From NVTR01 sp036480115 (lineage in GTDB: Bacteria; Pseudomonadota; Alphaproteobacteria; Rhodobacterales; Rhodobacteraceae): 64,000 bases of DNA. The stretch's first letter is position 1; the number at the start of each line of letters is the position of its first letter. Below are positions 43,601 through 53,027 of this stretch, in pieces. The notes beneath the pieces are model-generated. The model was given only the letters and a program-made list of their open reading frames with translations. It did no database searches and was not told the DNA's origin. The translations under genes and the position numbers were made by a program. The stretch covers positions 124,001 through 188,000 of the forward strand of contig CBDDAE010000002.1 of assembly GCA_965224795.1 (NCBI GenBank), in the 5' to 3' direction.

Positions 43601-44140
43601 TCAACCGTTGTTGCGTTTGTAGGCACGTTCAGCGCGGCGTGCCCGATTGGCGGCCTGAACCAACGCTCGGTCATAGCCACCGTTGGGAAATTCAACTGCA
43701 ATTGCCGCGTTACTTAGTAAAAACAGACGGGACAGTTCTTTTTTGGTGGTTTTGAACCTGGCTTCAATGCTGTTCAGTCGGGGCTTAGAGCGCAAAAATA
43801 TTGAGGTGCCGTTATCGCTGCTTGATGCACCGGAACGATCATCGTCGTCGTCATCATCATGCTCTGGGGGGCTATTTAATTCAATATCGCCGCCTTCACC
43901 TTCACCTTCACCCTCGTCTTCACCTTCAGGTTCTTCTTCAGGTTCAGATTCTTCCTCTTCAGGTTCCTCTTCACCAGAATCACCTTCTGATTCAGATTCC
44001 TCACTTGACGGCTCTTCATCAACACCGTTGGTGGAATATGCGGGGCCTGCATTGAAAATAACAAATGCAGAAATAACAAAGGCAAACAATAGTTTTACTG
44101 GTAACAGAACACCCACTAATTTGGCAGCGCGAGTTTTCAT
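43601..44140 (-). CDS. Secreted, highly acidic low-complexity protein
   Basis: 179 residues from the ATG at 44140, preceded by GAGGA. A basic start and hydrophobic helix (about residues 8-34, ending AGPAYS) form a signal peptide or anchor. Residues about 40-100 are almost entirely Glu, Ser, Gly and Asp, including a seven-Asp run, encoded by short GA/TC-rich repeats; residues about 110-179 are basic and helical (ending RARRAERAYKRNN). No family recognised. The acidic stretch could bind calcium or other cations in sea water. The repeat DNA may vary in length between strains. Confidence 0.65.
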   Translation of the reverse strand: MKTRAAKLVGVLLPVKLLFAFVISAFVIFNAGPAYSTNGVDEEPSSEESESEGDSGEEEPEEEESEPEEEPEGEDEGEGEGEGGDIELNSPPEHDDDDDDDRSGASSSDNGTSIFLRSKPRLNSIEARFKTTKKELSRLFLLSNAAIAVEFPNGGYDRALVQAANRARRAERAYKRNNG

Positions 44141-44454
44141 TTTCAAATCCTCAATACGATCCAAGGTCCCCCAACACTTGGTCGACGTCATTAATGCAAG
44201 GCCATGATGGTTATAATATGGCCAATTCGCGAAAAAATCCTGCGGGTTTTGCCCTAATTGACTCTACGTTTGCTCTAAAAATGGGCTGCCATTGGTTGGC
44301 GTAATCTGCCGTAGAATTCATCCGCTAAAGAAGATCATTGGCACAAAATGCTTGTTTTTTCACTGTAAATTAAGGCGATTTTCGAAACAGGTTGTTTCCA
44401 AAATAGCATGCCGCTTTTGCACAATTTTTACAAAATTCGATCTAGACTGGTGCT

Positions 44455-44565
44455 ATGCAGAATCGCAGACGCCCGATCCAGCTTATTACAAAATACATCC
44501 CGGTTCCGTTCTTCGAGGCCGGGGTTTTGATACTTTTGGCGATTGTTGCCACCATATATGGCTAG
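44455..44565 (+). CDS. Possible 36-residue single-helix membrane peptide
   Basis: An ATG frame in the 44192-44561 gap gives a basic start (MQNRRRPIQLITKY) and one hydrophobic helix (EAGVLILLAIVATIYG). There is no ribosome binding site; a possible promoter TTGCAC (44417-44422) with a -10-like TCTAGA (44441-44446) would make the message leaderless. Its end overlaps the 3' end of ccmG by four bases. Topology looks real; expression is unproven. The rest of the gap (44192-44454) shows nothing I can name. Confidence 0.4.
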   Translation: MQNRRRPIQLITKYIPVPFFEAGVLILLAIVATIYG

Positions 44566-45101
44566 TTTTGCGCCTGCGCTGCCTTAATCGCTGGCCCCAA
44601 TTCACTGGCAAAACGACGCTTTGTAATTGCGCCGGTAAATCGCAGTAATACTTTACCCCCGCCATCCAGCAAAAAGGTTTCGGGCAGCCCATACACCCCC
44701 CAATCAATGGATTGGCGACCTTTGGTATCGGTGGTGATGGCCTTAAATGGATTGCCCAGCTCTGCCAGAAAATTCAACGCGTCTTCCGGCTGGTCCTTTT
44801 GATTGACGCCGTAAACCGGAATATCTTGGGAAATTTCGATCAGGTTCGGGTGCTCTACCCGGCAAGGCGCACACCAGCTGGCCCAGAAATTCACCAGCTT
44901 AATCTGACCATCGGCAAAGACAGTGGTATCAAAGCTGGGGAAGTCCCCCAATGGTGCAGCCACCAGATCAGGCGCGCCGCGTCCCAAAAATGCCGACGGC
45001 AATTCATTGGGATCACCGCGGGTCATCCCCCACATAAACATACCCGCAATGGCGGCAAAAATAAGCGGCGGGGCCAGCATCAGCGGCGATATCTTAGCCA
45101 T
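44562..45101 (-). CDS. ccmG: Thiol:disulfide oxidoreductase CcmG (DsbE)
   Basis: 179 residues: an N-terminal membrane anchor (residues 6-25), then a periplasmic thioredoxin fold with FWASWCAPCRVEHP (redox CxxC) and YGLPETFLLDGGG. It keeps apocytochrome c haem-site cysteines reduced. Last gene of the ccmABCDG block; its ATG overlaps the ccmD 3' end by eight bases. Confidence 0.95.
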   Translation of the reverse strand: MAKISPLMLAPPLIFAAIAGMFMWGMTRGDPNELPSAFLGRGAPDLVAAPLGDFPSFDTTVFADGQIKLVNFWASWCAPCRVEHPNLIEISQDIPVYGVNQKDQPEDALNFLAELGNPFKAITTDTKGRQSIDWGVYGLPETFLLDGGGKVLLRFTGAITKRRFASELGPAIKAAQAQN

Positions 45102-45246
45102 CGGATTTGCGCGCCTCAGCCGCTTCCAGTGCTGCTTTCACCCGACGCGAGCGCGCCCATGTCAGCCAGACCAGCCCCAATAACAGTACAATCGTCGCCC
45201 CGTAAGCCGACAAAACTTCAGTGCCGTATTTTCCTAAATCAGGCAT
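45094..45246 (-). CDS. ccmD: Haem exporter protein CcmD
   Basis: A 50-residue single-helix membrane protein: short start MPDLGKYGTEV, a helix (LSAYGATIVLLLGLVWLTW) and a charged tail RSRRVKAALEAAEARKSDG. It is needed for release of haem-loaded CcmE from CcmABC. It overlaps ccmC (TGATG) and ccmG. Too short for routine gene finding, but clear from size, topology and place. Confidence 0.92.
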   Translation of the reverse strand: MPDLGKYGTEVLSAYGATIVLLLGLVWLTWARSRRVKAALEAAEARKSDG

Positions 45247-45974
45247 CAGCCATTCCTTTCGCGGGCTTCCAACGCCAATAAACGCCGGGCGCGGATTTCA
45301 GTGCGGGTGCGGATCAATACAAGGGCCAGAAACAGCAAGCCAAACCCCACCATGGTCAACACCAACGGTTGCCAGAACACGTCTGATACGTGTTCTTCCG
45401 CATCCAGCGACAATGACGCACCCTGATGCAGCCCCTGATTCCAGAAGTTCACCGCATAGCGTGACAGCAGCGCAAACACTGATCCCACCAGACACAGCAC
45501 GCTGGTCAGATCGGCGGCGGAATCCGGGTCTTCAATGGCTGACCACAGGGCCAGATAGCCCAGATAAAACAAAAACAGGATTAAAAACGATGTCAGTCGC
45601 GGGTCCCAAACCCACCAGGTGCCCCACATGGGCTGGCCCCAGATTGCCCCGGTGATCAGCGCGATAAGTGTCATCACGATCCCCACCGGCGCGGCGGCTT
45701 TGGCGGCCAGCGCCGAAACGTGGTGGCGCCGGATCAACCAGATCAAGGACGCCACCAGCATCATCACCCAGGCATTGATCGCCATCATCGCGCTTGGCAC
45801 ATGGATGTAGATAATCTTGACAGTCGCGCCCATACGGTAATCGTTAGGGGTGAAAAAATAGCCCCAGACAATGCCCACACCGATGCAAAGCGCCGCCAAC
45901 ACGGCAAATATAGGCACCAGTTTTGCGGTCCAGCCCATGAACAGGCGCGGGTTTGCATATTTCCAGATCGACAT
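45246..45974 (-). CDS. ccmC: Haem exporter protein CcmC
   Basis: 242 residues, six membrane helices, with the Trp-rich haem-handling motif WGTWWVWDPRLTS and the His in YIHVPSA. It delivers haem to CcmE in the periplasm during c-type cytochrome maturation. Confidence 0.96.
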   Translation of the reverse strand: MSIWKYANPRLFMGWTAKLVPIFAVLAALCIGVGIVWGYFFTPNDYRMGATVKIIYIHVPSAMMAINAWVMMLVASLIWLIRRHHVSALAAKAAAPVGIVMTLIALITGAIWGQPMWGTWWVWDPRLTSFLILFLFYLGYLALWSAIEDPDSAADLTSVLCLVGSVFALLSRYAVNFWNQGLHQGASLSLDAEEHVSDVFWQPLVLTMVGFGLLFLALVLIRTRTEIRARRLLALEARERNG

Positions 45975-46029
45975 AATTGCGTTCCTAGCCCCAAATTTCC
46001 CCAGCCACCATACACATAGCAGTCATCGC

Positions 46030-46686
46030 CTAACGCAGATTGACACGAATTGCCGCAGCCGCCGCGAACGGCAACAGCGCCACCGCCCCAGCGGTAATTC
46101 CGGCCACCATCAACAGCGGCGTGCCCGTGGCCAACCCTTCCGCGCCGCGCCGCGCTGCTTCAGTGCCAAAAATCAGCGTTGGCACATACATCGGCAGCAC
46201 CAGCAATGACAGCAAAAGCCCGCCCCGCTTTAGCCCGACGGTCAGTGCCGCCCCAAACGCGCCGATCATCGATAGCGCCGGGGTGCCAAGCGCCAGTGAA
46301 ATCACCAGCCAATAATAGCCGTCCGCAGGCAGGCTCAAAAACACCCCAAACAGCGGCGCGGCCAGGGTCAGCGGCAAGCCTGTGGTCAGCCAATGGGCCA
46401 GCGCCTTGATCGCCACGACGCTTTCCATGGGCATCGGTGCAGTTGCCAGCAAATCAAGTGAGCCATCTTCAAAATCCAGCTGAAAAATCCGGTCCAGCGA
46501 CAAAAGACAAGCCAGCAACGCCCCCAGCCATAATATTCCCGGTGCAATGATCGCGTGCAATCCGGCATCCGGCCCCACTGAAAACGGCACCATAATCGTG
46601 ACGATCAGGAAAAATGACAGCCCCAAGCCAAAGCCACCCCCGGCGCGAATGGCCAGTTTCAAATCCCGGATCAGCAGGCCGATCAC
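46030..46686 (-). CDS. ccmB: Haem exporter protein CcmB
   Basis: 218 residues, six membrane helices, membrane part of the CcmAB ABC complex that powers release of holo-CcmE. LDRIFQLDFEDGSLDLL and the ALAHWLTTGLPL segment are typical. The start overlaps the ccmA stop by four bases. Confidence 0.95.
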   Translation of the reverse strand: MIGLLIRDLKLAIRAGGGFGLGLSFFLIVTIMVPFSVGPDAGLHAIIAPGILWLGALLACLLSLDRIFQLDFEDGSLDLLATAPMPMESVVAIKALAHWLTTGLPLTLAAPLFGVFLSLPADGYYWLVISLALGTPALSMIGAFGAALTVGLKRGGLLLSLLVLPMYVPTLIFGTEAARRGAEGLATGTPLLMVAGITAGAVALLPFAAAAAIRVNLR

Positions 46687-47300
46687 AGGAAGGCCTCATC
46701 AAATTGGCCGGTTCCGGTGCCCGGCGCGGCGGCAAACTGCGCCACATCCAGGGTGTCGGCCTTGATACCCAGATCAATATGGGTGGCCATCAACGCCATA
46801 CCGCCGCCCGCCAGATGCGCCGCCACGGCGCGCGCGAACATCGCCACGCTGTCTGCGTCCAGTGACACGGTTGGCTCATCCAGCACCCAAAGCGGTCGCC
46901 CCGTCACCAACAGGCGCGCCAATCCAAGCCGGCGCTTTTGCCCGGCTGACAGGTTTTGTGCCGGACGGTCTTGCAGGGCGGCTAAATCAAAGGTTTCCAA
47001 TGCGGTATTGATGGACCCGGTGCCATAGATGCCCGCCCAGAATGTCAGATTATCCGCCACGCTTAAGGTGGCCTTCAGGCCATCGGCATGGCCAGCGTAA
47101 GCAATCGAATCCCCTGCCCCGGTAACCGTTCCCGCCAGCACCGGTTGCAACCCGGCAATGGTGCGCAACAGTGTGGTTTTACCTGACCCGTTTGGCCCGC
47201 GCAGGATCAGTGCAGCCCCGGCTTCAAGCGTAAAACTCACCCCGTCCAACACCGCAATTCCACCGCGTGCGCAGCCAAGGTTCTCCACGATCAATGCCAT
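46683..47300 (-). CDS. ccmA: Haem exporter ATPase CcmA
   Basis: 205 residues: a stand-alone ABC ATPase with Walker A GPNGSGKTT, signature LSAGQKRRLGLARLL, Walker B LWVLDEPTVSLD and the switch ATHIDL. I take the ATG at 47300, which overlaps the upstream stop (TGATG); a longer frame starts at 47321. Confidence 0.95.
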   Translation of the reverse strand: MALIVENLGCARGGIAVLDGVSFTLEAGAALILRGPNGSGKTTLLRTIAGLQPVLAGTVTGAGDSIAYAGHADGLKATLSVADNLTFWAGIYGTGSINTALETFDLAALQDRPAQNLSAGQKRRLGLARLLVTGRPLWVLDEPTVSLDADSVAMFARAVAAHLAGGGMALMATHIDLGIKADTLDVAQFAAAPGTGTGQFDEAFL

Positions 47301-47653
47301 CAGACAGGTAACAGCGCGCAACCCATGCGCCGCCCCTCAGACACCAGATCATTGTATAGCCGACAGGCGGTAAGGGTCGCCATTGGCTCTACCCCCAGAC
47401 CTGCATCTTCCAGCATTGTTCTGAATTCCAGCGGCAAATGCGCGATCTCAGCGCCGGTGCCCACTAACAGCACATCTATGTCGCTGGCAGCGGCCAGTAT
47501 CCCTGCCGTATCGCTGTAGCCACCCCAAGGTGCAGCGCTTGTAGGTAATATCAGCGCAGCGCCGTCAAGCACCTGCCCGGCCACCCGAAAGAACCCCGGC
47601 CCATAGCCATCAATCGGCACAACCTCATCATATGAAATTACAGCATCCACCAT
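47300..47653 (-). CDS. Mth938-like domain protein
   Basis: 117 residues of the Mth938/AAMDC-like fold: GYGPGFFRVAGQVLDGAALILP, DVLLVGTGAEIAHLP and the end ATLTACRLYNDLVSEGRRMGCALLPV. In alphaproteobacteria it is usually found next to secDF and ccm genes; mitochondrial relatives (NDUFAF3) assist complex I assembly. Function here is not established. Confidence 0.85.
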   Translation of the reverse strand: MVDAVISYDEVVPIDGYGPGFFRVAGQVLDGAALILPTSAAPWGGYSDTAGILAAASDIDVLLVGTGAEIAHLPLEFRTMLEDAGLGVEPMATLTACRLYNDLVSEGRRMGCALLPV

Positions 47654-47662
47654 GGGCCCACC

Positions 47663-48415
47663 CTAATCCAAGAACGGCAGGCCAGAAAGCGCAGAAACGC
47701 CGATGATGGCATAGGCGACAATGCGGTATATGCGTTCGGCTTCCGGGCGAAACATCTTTGCGCCCAACAGGTTGCCCAACAGGTAAGGCACAGCCAGCAG
47801 CAGACCAAGAACAAAGGCTGAGGCAACCAATTGCCCAAACAGCCAGAACATCGCCAACATGGCGATATCAATCACCAGCAGATAAATCGTGATATTGGCG
47901 CGGATGACTTTGGGCGGGTTTTCGGATGCCATGTAAAGCATGATGACCGGCGGCCCGGCAACGCCCACAGCGCCGCCCAGAAAGCCACTAACCACACCGG
48001 TGCCATAGACCATCGGGCGACTTAGCGTGCCGCTGTAACGCAGCCCCATAATCAACATGACAAGCAGCAACCCGGTAATCACCGACAACCCGTAGCGAAA
48101 CACTTCAGGCGCGACCTGGGTTAAAATAAACACGCCAATTGGTAGTGCGATGATCATCCCTAACCCCAGGCGCGCCACATCGGGTGGATGCCCGTCCCGA
48201 AAAGCGCGCGGCATATTGGGCAAGGGGCCGATCAGGTCCATGGCGATCAGGGCGGTGATGGCTTCAAACGGGCTTAGGAATTTAGCCGCGACTGGCAAGA
48301 ATATCATCGCGGTGCCAAAACCGGCAAACCCGCGTACTGTCCCGGCGGCCAGAACCGCCACGATCAGCCAGATCAACCCCGGCGTCGCGGTAGCCGAGGC
48401 GATGAAATCAGGCAT
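47663..48415 (-). CDS. TauE/SafE-family membrane transporter
   Basis: 250 residues with about eight hydrophobic helices in two repeats: GFAGFGTAMIFLPVAAKFLSP in the first half and GFLGGAVGVAGPPVIMLYM in the second, both diagnostic of TauE/SafE anion exporters (sulfite, sulfoacetate). Substrate unknown. Its start overlaps the secF end by eight bases, so it is part of the secDF transcript. Confidence 0.88.
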   Translation of the reverse strand: MPDFIASATATPGLIWLIVAVLAAGTVRGFAGFGTAMIFLPVAAKFLSPFEAITALIAMDLIGPLPNMPRAFRDGHPPDVARLGLGMIIALPIGVFILTQVAPEVFRYGLSVITGLLLVMLIMGLRYSGTLSRPMVYGTGVVSGFLGGAVGVAGPPVIMLYMASENPPKVIRANITIYLLVIDIAMLAMFWLFGQLVASAFVLGLLLAVPYLLGNLLGAKMFRPEAERIYRIVAYAIIGVSALSGLPFLD

Positions 48416-49376
48416 CTACGTTGGCGTATTGGTTTCCGGCATTGGCGTCGGGTTTGGACCAGTCGCGCTTCACGCCGAGATAAAGCAGGATGTTTGTGGC
48501 AACAAAAACCGAAGAATACGTTCCGACAATCACGCCCCATGTCATAGCAAAAATAAAACCGCGGATCACGTCACCGCCCAGCACTAGCAATGCTACCAGC
48601 GCCAGCAATGTTGTCACCGACGTCATAACCGTGCGCGACAGCGTGTCATTGATCGACAGATTCAGCACGCCTCTCAGGTCCATTTTCTTGAACTTGCGCA
48701 GGTTTTCCCGCACCCGGTCAAACACCACCACCGTGTCATTCAGCGAATAGCCAACAATGGTCAACAGGGCCGCAATGATCGCCAGATCAAACGGTATTTG
48801 AAACAGTGAAAATATGCCGATGGTCAATGTAACATCATGGATCAGCGCCGCCACAGCCCCGACCGCAAACTGCCATTCAAACCGCAGCCAGATGTAAAAC
48901 AACACCGCTGCTATGGCCGCCACAACGGCCCAGATGGCGGTTGTTACCAGCTCCCCCGACACTTTCGGGCCAACGCTTTCAACGGACGGAAATGTGATTG
49001 ACGGATCAACCACTTTCAGTGCGGTTTCTACTGCAATAACAGTTTCGGCAGCAATGCTTTCATCGCCTTCCTGGGCTTCAAACCGGATCATCGCCACGTT
49101 CTGATCTTCGGCAAATGTCGGGTCAAACACCTCGGTAATCGTCACATCGCCCAACCCCAGCGGCTGCAACGCATCGCGATACACGCCCACATCAAGCGCC
49201 TGCGAACTTTCTGTGCGGATCGTTGTGCCACCCTTAAAATCGATGCCAAAATTCAGACCGGCACTAAAATAAACCACCACCGACAGCACCATTGCCAGCA
49301 GCGACAGCCCAAAGGTAATCTTGGCACCCTTGAAAAAATCAATCGCCGTTTCAGATGGGACAAGTTTCAAACGCAT
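48408..49376 (-). CDS. secF: Protein translocase subunit SecF
   Basis: 322 residues, six helices, with the periplasmic P1-like loop and IDFKGGTTIRTE, GYSLNDTVVVFDRVREN and LSRTVMTSVTTLLAL. With SecD it uses the proton gradient to pull proteins through SecYEG. Three bases after secD. Confidence 0.97.
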   Translation of the reverse strand: MRLKLVPSETAIDFFKGAKITFGLSLLAMVLSVVVYFSAGLNFGIDFKGGTTIRTESSQALDVGVYRDALQPLGLGDVTITEVFDPTFAEDQNVAMIRFEAQEGDESIAAETVIAVETALKVVDPSITFPSVESVGPKVSGELVTTAIWAVVAAIAAVLFYIWLRFEWQFAVGAVAALIHDVTLTIGIFSLFQIPFDLAIIAALLTIVGYSLNDTVVVFDRVRENLRKFKKMDLRGVLNLSINDTLSRTVMTSVTTLLALVALLVLGGDVIRGFIFAMTWGVIVGTYSSVFVATNILLYLGVKRDWSKPDANAGNQYANVDA

Positions 49377-49379
49377 GGC

Positions 49380-51041
49380 TTATACCTCTATCGTTTTTGG
49401 GCGCTTGCGCTCAAACCAAATGACAATGATTAACCGGGTCACGAAAATCGCCGTAAACACCGATGTCATGATCCCCAGCCCCAACGTCACCGCAAAGCCG
49501 CGCACCGGACCCGACCCCATAATGAACAGGATAACGGCCGTGATGAACGTGGTGATATTGGCGTCGATGATGGCGCTAAGGGCCTTTTCATAGCCCAGCT
49601 CAATCGCCCGCGCTGGCCCGCGCGCTGTTTTCAATTCTTCACGTATTCGCTCGAATATCAGCACATTGGCGTCAACCGCCATACCCACCGTCAGCACGAT
49701 ACCGGCAATTCCGGGCAAAGTCAGTGTTGCCCCGATCATCGCCAACAGCCCGAAAATCATCGCCACATTGATGATCAGCGCCAGATTGGCGATCAGCCCG
49801 AACAACCCGTAACTTAGCCCCATAAACACCAGAACCGCGATCCCCGCGACCATGGCCGCAATCTTACCGGCGTCAATACTGTCCTGGCCCAGTTCAGGGC
49901 CAATGGTGCGTTCCTCAAGAAACGTCATTTCCGCAGGCAAGGCCCCTGCCCGCAAAAGCACCGCCAGATTGGTGCTTTCCTCAACACTAAACCGCCCGGA
50001 AATAATGCCTGATCCACCGGCAATATGGTCGCGGATCGTGGGCGCAGAAATCACTTCATTATCCAGAACGATCGCAAAGGGGCTGCCTATATTTTCCGCC
50101 GTATAGTCACCAAATTTACGCGCGCCGGTCGGGTTGAACCGAAAATTCACCGCCGGTTGGCCGTTTTGGTCAAAGGCCGGTTGCGCATCCACCAGATCTT
50201 CGCCGTTCACCACCGGGGTTTGTTCCAGAATGTAAAACTGCCCCGGTTCATCAATAGATGGCACCAGAATATTGCGCGCGCCCGGCGCCGCCGCACCATC
50301 GCCCGTGCGCCCCACCACCGGATGAAACGTCAGCTTCGCCGTGGTGCCGATCAGCGCCTTTAACTCTTCCGCCGAGCCAATGCCCGGCACCTGTATTAAA
50401 ATGCGCCGCTCACCCTGACGCTGGATCGTTGGTTCGCGCGTGCCGACTTCATCGACACGACGGCGAATAATTTCCAAAGATTGCTGAATGGTGCGGCTGT
50501 CCGTCGCCAGCTTTTCAGCGTCTGACAGGGTCAGGGTCAGGATGTCACCTGCCCCGTTGACTTCAATATCGTTCGACCCAACCCCTGCCAATGTCACCAC
50601 AGGGCTGGCCAGACTGCGCACCATTTCCAACGCGCGTGCCATACCATCGGGTTGCGATATTTTCACCCGCAACACATCATCCGCTGAAGGCTGGCGACGG
50701 ATGGTCCCCACCACGCCGCGTTCATCTCGCAGCACATTGCGCACCTCAGGCCAAAAGCCATCCATGCGATCGGCATAAACATCTTCAACCTTCACCTCAG
50801 CCAGCAAATGCGCGCCACCGCGCAAATCCAGCCCTAGGTTCACCAACCCAGACGGCATCCAACCGGGCCAGGCATCCCGTGCCGCCGCCAGTTCCGGGGT
50901 TTCACCACCATTTTCAATGGCAACAACGGCGTCGTTATGCCCCTCAACCCGGCTATAAAATCCGTTCGGAACGGCGAAATACAACCCAAGGACAACCAGC
51001 CCCCAGATAATGACCCGTTTCCAGGTTTGAATTTGCAGCAT
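49380..51041 (-). CDS. secD: Protein translocase subunit SecD
   Basis: 553 residues with GLDLRGGAHLLAEV, the P1 head with IQVPGIGSAEELKALIG, and VGMAVDANVLIFERIREEL in helix 4, the conserved Asp of which carries protons. Normal length. Operon yajC-secD-secF. Confidence 0.97.
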   Translation of the reverse strand: MLQIQTWKRVIIWGLVVLGLYFAVPNGFYSRVEGHNDAVVAIENGGETPELAAARDAWPGWMPSGLVNLGLDLRGGAHLLAEVKVEDVYADRMDGFWPEVRNVLRDERGVVGTIRRQPSADDVLRVKISQPDGMARALEMVRSLASPVVTLAGVGSNDIEVNGAGDILTLTLSDAEKLATDSRTIQQSLEIIRRRVDEVGTREPTIQRQGERRILIQVPGIGSAEELKALIGTTAKLTFHPVVGRTGDGAAAPGARNILVPSIDEPGQFYILEQTPVVNGEDLVDAQPAFDQNGQPAVNFRFNPTGARKFGDYTAENIGSPFAIVLDNEVISAPTIRDHIAGGSGIISGRFSVEESTNLAVLLRAGALPAEMTFLEERTIGPELGQDSIDAGKIAAMVAGIAVLVFMGLSYGLFGLIANLALIINVAMIFGLLAMIGATLTLPGIAGIVLTVGMAVDANVLIFERIREELKTARGPARAIELGYEKALSAIIDANITTFITAVILFIMGSGPVRGFAVTLGLGIMTSVFTAIFVTRLIIVIWFERKRPKTIEV

Positions 51042-51063
51042 TATGCCTGCCTATATTTAGGAA

Positions 51064-51384
51064 CTAGTCAGAGGCCGGTTCGGTTTTGGAAATCACCTGC
51101 GCCAGTGTAGATTTGACAACCCGAACTTTGACGCCAGAGGCAATTTCAACCTCAATCTCATTGTCGTCTTTTACTTTGGACACTTTGCCCAACAACCCGC
51201 CCTGCGTGACCACCTGATCGCCCCGCCGAACCGCTGCCACCATGGCATTATGGTCTTTCAGCTTTTTCTGCTGCGGACGGATCAGCAGGAAATACATGAT
51301 CGCAAAGATCAGGATCAATGGAATAAAGCTGGTAAAGGCCCCAGCGCCCCCGGCAGCTTGCGCATAGGCAGGCGTTACAAACAT
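51064..51384 (-). CDS. yajC: Preprotein translocase subunit YajC
   Basis: 106 residues: one membrane helix (SFIPLILIFAIMYFLLIRPQQKK) followed by a cytoplasmic beta domain GDQVVTQGGLLGKV. It heads the secDF operon and binds SecDF. Confidence 0.95.
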   Translation of the reverse strand: MFVTPAYAQAAGGAGAFTSFIPLILIFAIMYFLLIRPQQKKLKDHNAMVAAVRRGDQVVTQGGLLGKVSKVKDDNEIEVEIASGVKVRVVKSTLAQVISKTEPASD

Positions 51385-51492
51385 GGTGTCATCCTTTTAT
51401 CTCGCGGAAATCCCGCCCCAAATAGCTGGCCAGTTTCTATATGTGGGTGCAGGTGTTGGCAAGCAAGCCCGGATAGAAAAAAGGCGCGCGCC

Positions 51493-51936
51493 CTAACTGC
51501 CCGGTTCCTGATACACGCCCTGCGCCTTTAGCGCGTCAATCACTTCTTTGGGCATGTAGGTTTCGTCATGCTTGGCCAGAATTTCTGTGGCCTCAAACAC
51601 GCCATTCACCAGCTTACCTGTACCGACCATACCTTCGCCTTCACTAAACAGATCCGGCAGTACGCCGGTATAGGTGACAGGGATGGTGGCGTTTGTATCG
51701 GTGACGGCAAAACTGATAGTTGTGCCCTGCCCGCGTATCAGTGAGCCTTCCACAACCAAACCGCCCATACGGAACACTTCATTTGCCGGCGGTGGTGCTT
51801 CAGCCACCTGACTGGGCGCACGGAAAAAGTTGATACCGTCGCGCATGGCATAGCCGATCAGTGCTGTGGACAGCGCCAGCGCAATGGCCGCAACCGCAAT
51901 CACCTGAATACGGCGGGTTTTTTTCAGGCCTTTCAT
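51493..51936 (-). CDS. ccmE: Cytochrome c-type biogenesis haem chaperone CcmE
   Basis: 147 residues: an N-terminal anchor and an OB-fold with VEGSLIRG, YTGVLPDLFSEGEGMV and the haem-binding motif AKHDETYMP, where the His attaches haem covalently. It is separated from ccmABCDG by the sec genes but on the same strand. Confidence 0.95.
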   Translation of the reverse strand: MKGLKKTRRIQVIAVAAIALALSTALIGYAMRDGINFFRAPSQVAEAPPPANEVFRMGGLVVEGSLIRGQGTTISFAVTDTNATIPVTYTGVLPDLFSEGEGMVGTGKLVNGVFEATEILAKHDETYMPKEVIDALKAQGVYQEPGS

Positions 51937-51946
51937 CGAACGTCCC

Positions 51947-52975
51947 TCACGGAAATACCGGCGCCATCATCAGCCCGGCGGTTTCATCTTCACCTAGCAT
52001 CAGATTGGCATTTTGCAATGCCTGCCCGCTTGACCCCTTGGTCAGGTTGTCCAGCGCCGCAACCACAATAGCCCGCCCGGCGGTCCGGTCGGCCACCACG
52101 CCAATATGCACAAAGTTTGATCCGCGCACATGTCGGGTAGATGGCACCTCACCCATCGGCAGCACCTCAACAAACGCTTCATCAGCGTAAGCCTTTGACA
52201 ATGCCCCATGAATATCCGCCGCATCACCACGCACATAACACGTCGCCAAAATTCCCCGATTGGCCGGGATCAGGTGCGGCGTGAACTGCACCTTTACGTC
52301 GCGCCCGGCCAGCGCTGAAAATTCCTGATCAAACTCGGCCACATGCCGGTGCACACTGCCCACAGCATAGGCCGCCGTGCCTTCAGACAATTCCGCATGC
52401 AGCAGATTTTCCTTCAAAGCCCGGCCTGCACCCGACACCCCGGTCTTCAGATCAATCACAATCTCATCCAGATCAATCACGCCCGCCTTAATCAACGGGC
52501 TGATTGCATACATTCCCGTAGCCGCATTACACCCGGTCCCGGCAATCAGTCGCGCGCTTTTGATTTCTTCCCGATAAAATTCCGTTAACCCATAGACCGC
52601 TTCGGCCTGTAATTCGGGCGCATCGTGTTGGCCACCATAGGTCGCCGCATAAACATCCGCGTCCCGCAGCCGGAAATCCGCGGACAGGTCGACGATTTTC
52701 AGATCAGACGGCAGGGTCTTGATCACCGCCTGGCTGGTGGCATGGGGCAAAGCACAGAAACACAGATCAACTGTGCTAAAATCAATGGCGTCTATTTTCA
52801 CCAGCTTGGGCAGGTCCAGATGCCGTAGATGCGGGAACACTGCACCCATTTCCATCGAAGCCTTACGATCAGCCGACAGGGCGGTGATCTGCATGTTCGG
52901 ATGTGTGGCAATCAACCGAACCAGTTCAGCCCCGGTATAGCCAGAGGCACCAAGAATAGCGATATTATGGGTCAT
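51947..52975 (-). CDS. argC: N-acetyl-gamma-glutamyl-phosphate reductase
   Basis: 342 residues from the ATG at 52975 (the open frame goes on to 53098 without conserved sequence). NADPH site AILGASGYTGAELVRLIATHP, catalytic Cys in GTGCNAATGMY, and FTPHLIPANRGILATCY. Third step of arginine synthesis. Upstream of ccmE by ten bases and 52 bases after murI. Confidence 0.96.
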   Translation of the reverse strand: MTHNIAILGASGYTGAELVRLIATHPNMQITALSADRKASMEMGAVFPHLRHLDLPKLVKIDAIDFSTVDLCFCALPHATSQAVIKTLPSDLKIVDLSADFRLRDADVYAATYGGQHDAPELQAEAVYGLTEFYREEIKSARLIAGTGCNAATGMYAISPLIKAGVIDLDEIVIDLKTGVSGAGRALKENLLHAELSEGTAAYAVGSVHRHVAEFDQEFSALAGRDVKVQFTPHLIPANRGILATCYVRGDAADIHGALSKAYADEAFVEVLPMGEVPSTRHVRGSNFVHIGVVADRTAGRAIVVAALDNLTKGSSGQALQNANLMLGEDETAGLMMAPVFP

Positions 52976-53027
52976 ATCGTAACTTTCAGATAGCGAAACT
53001 TTTGTCGTACAGGGTGTATACCCATGC

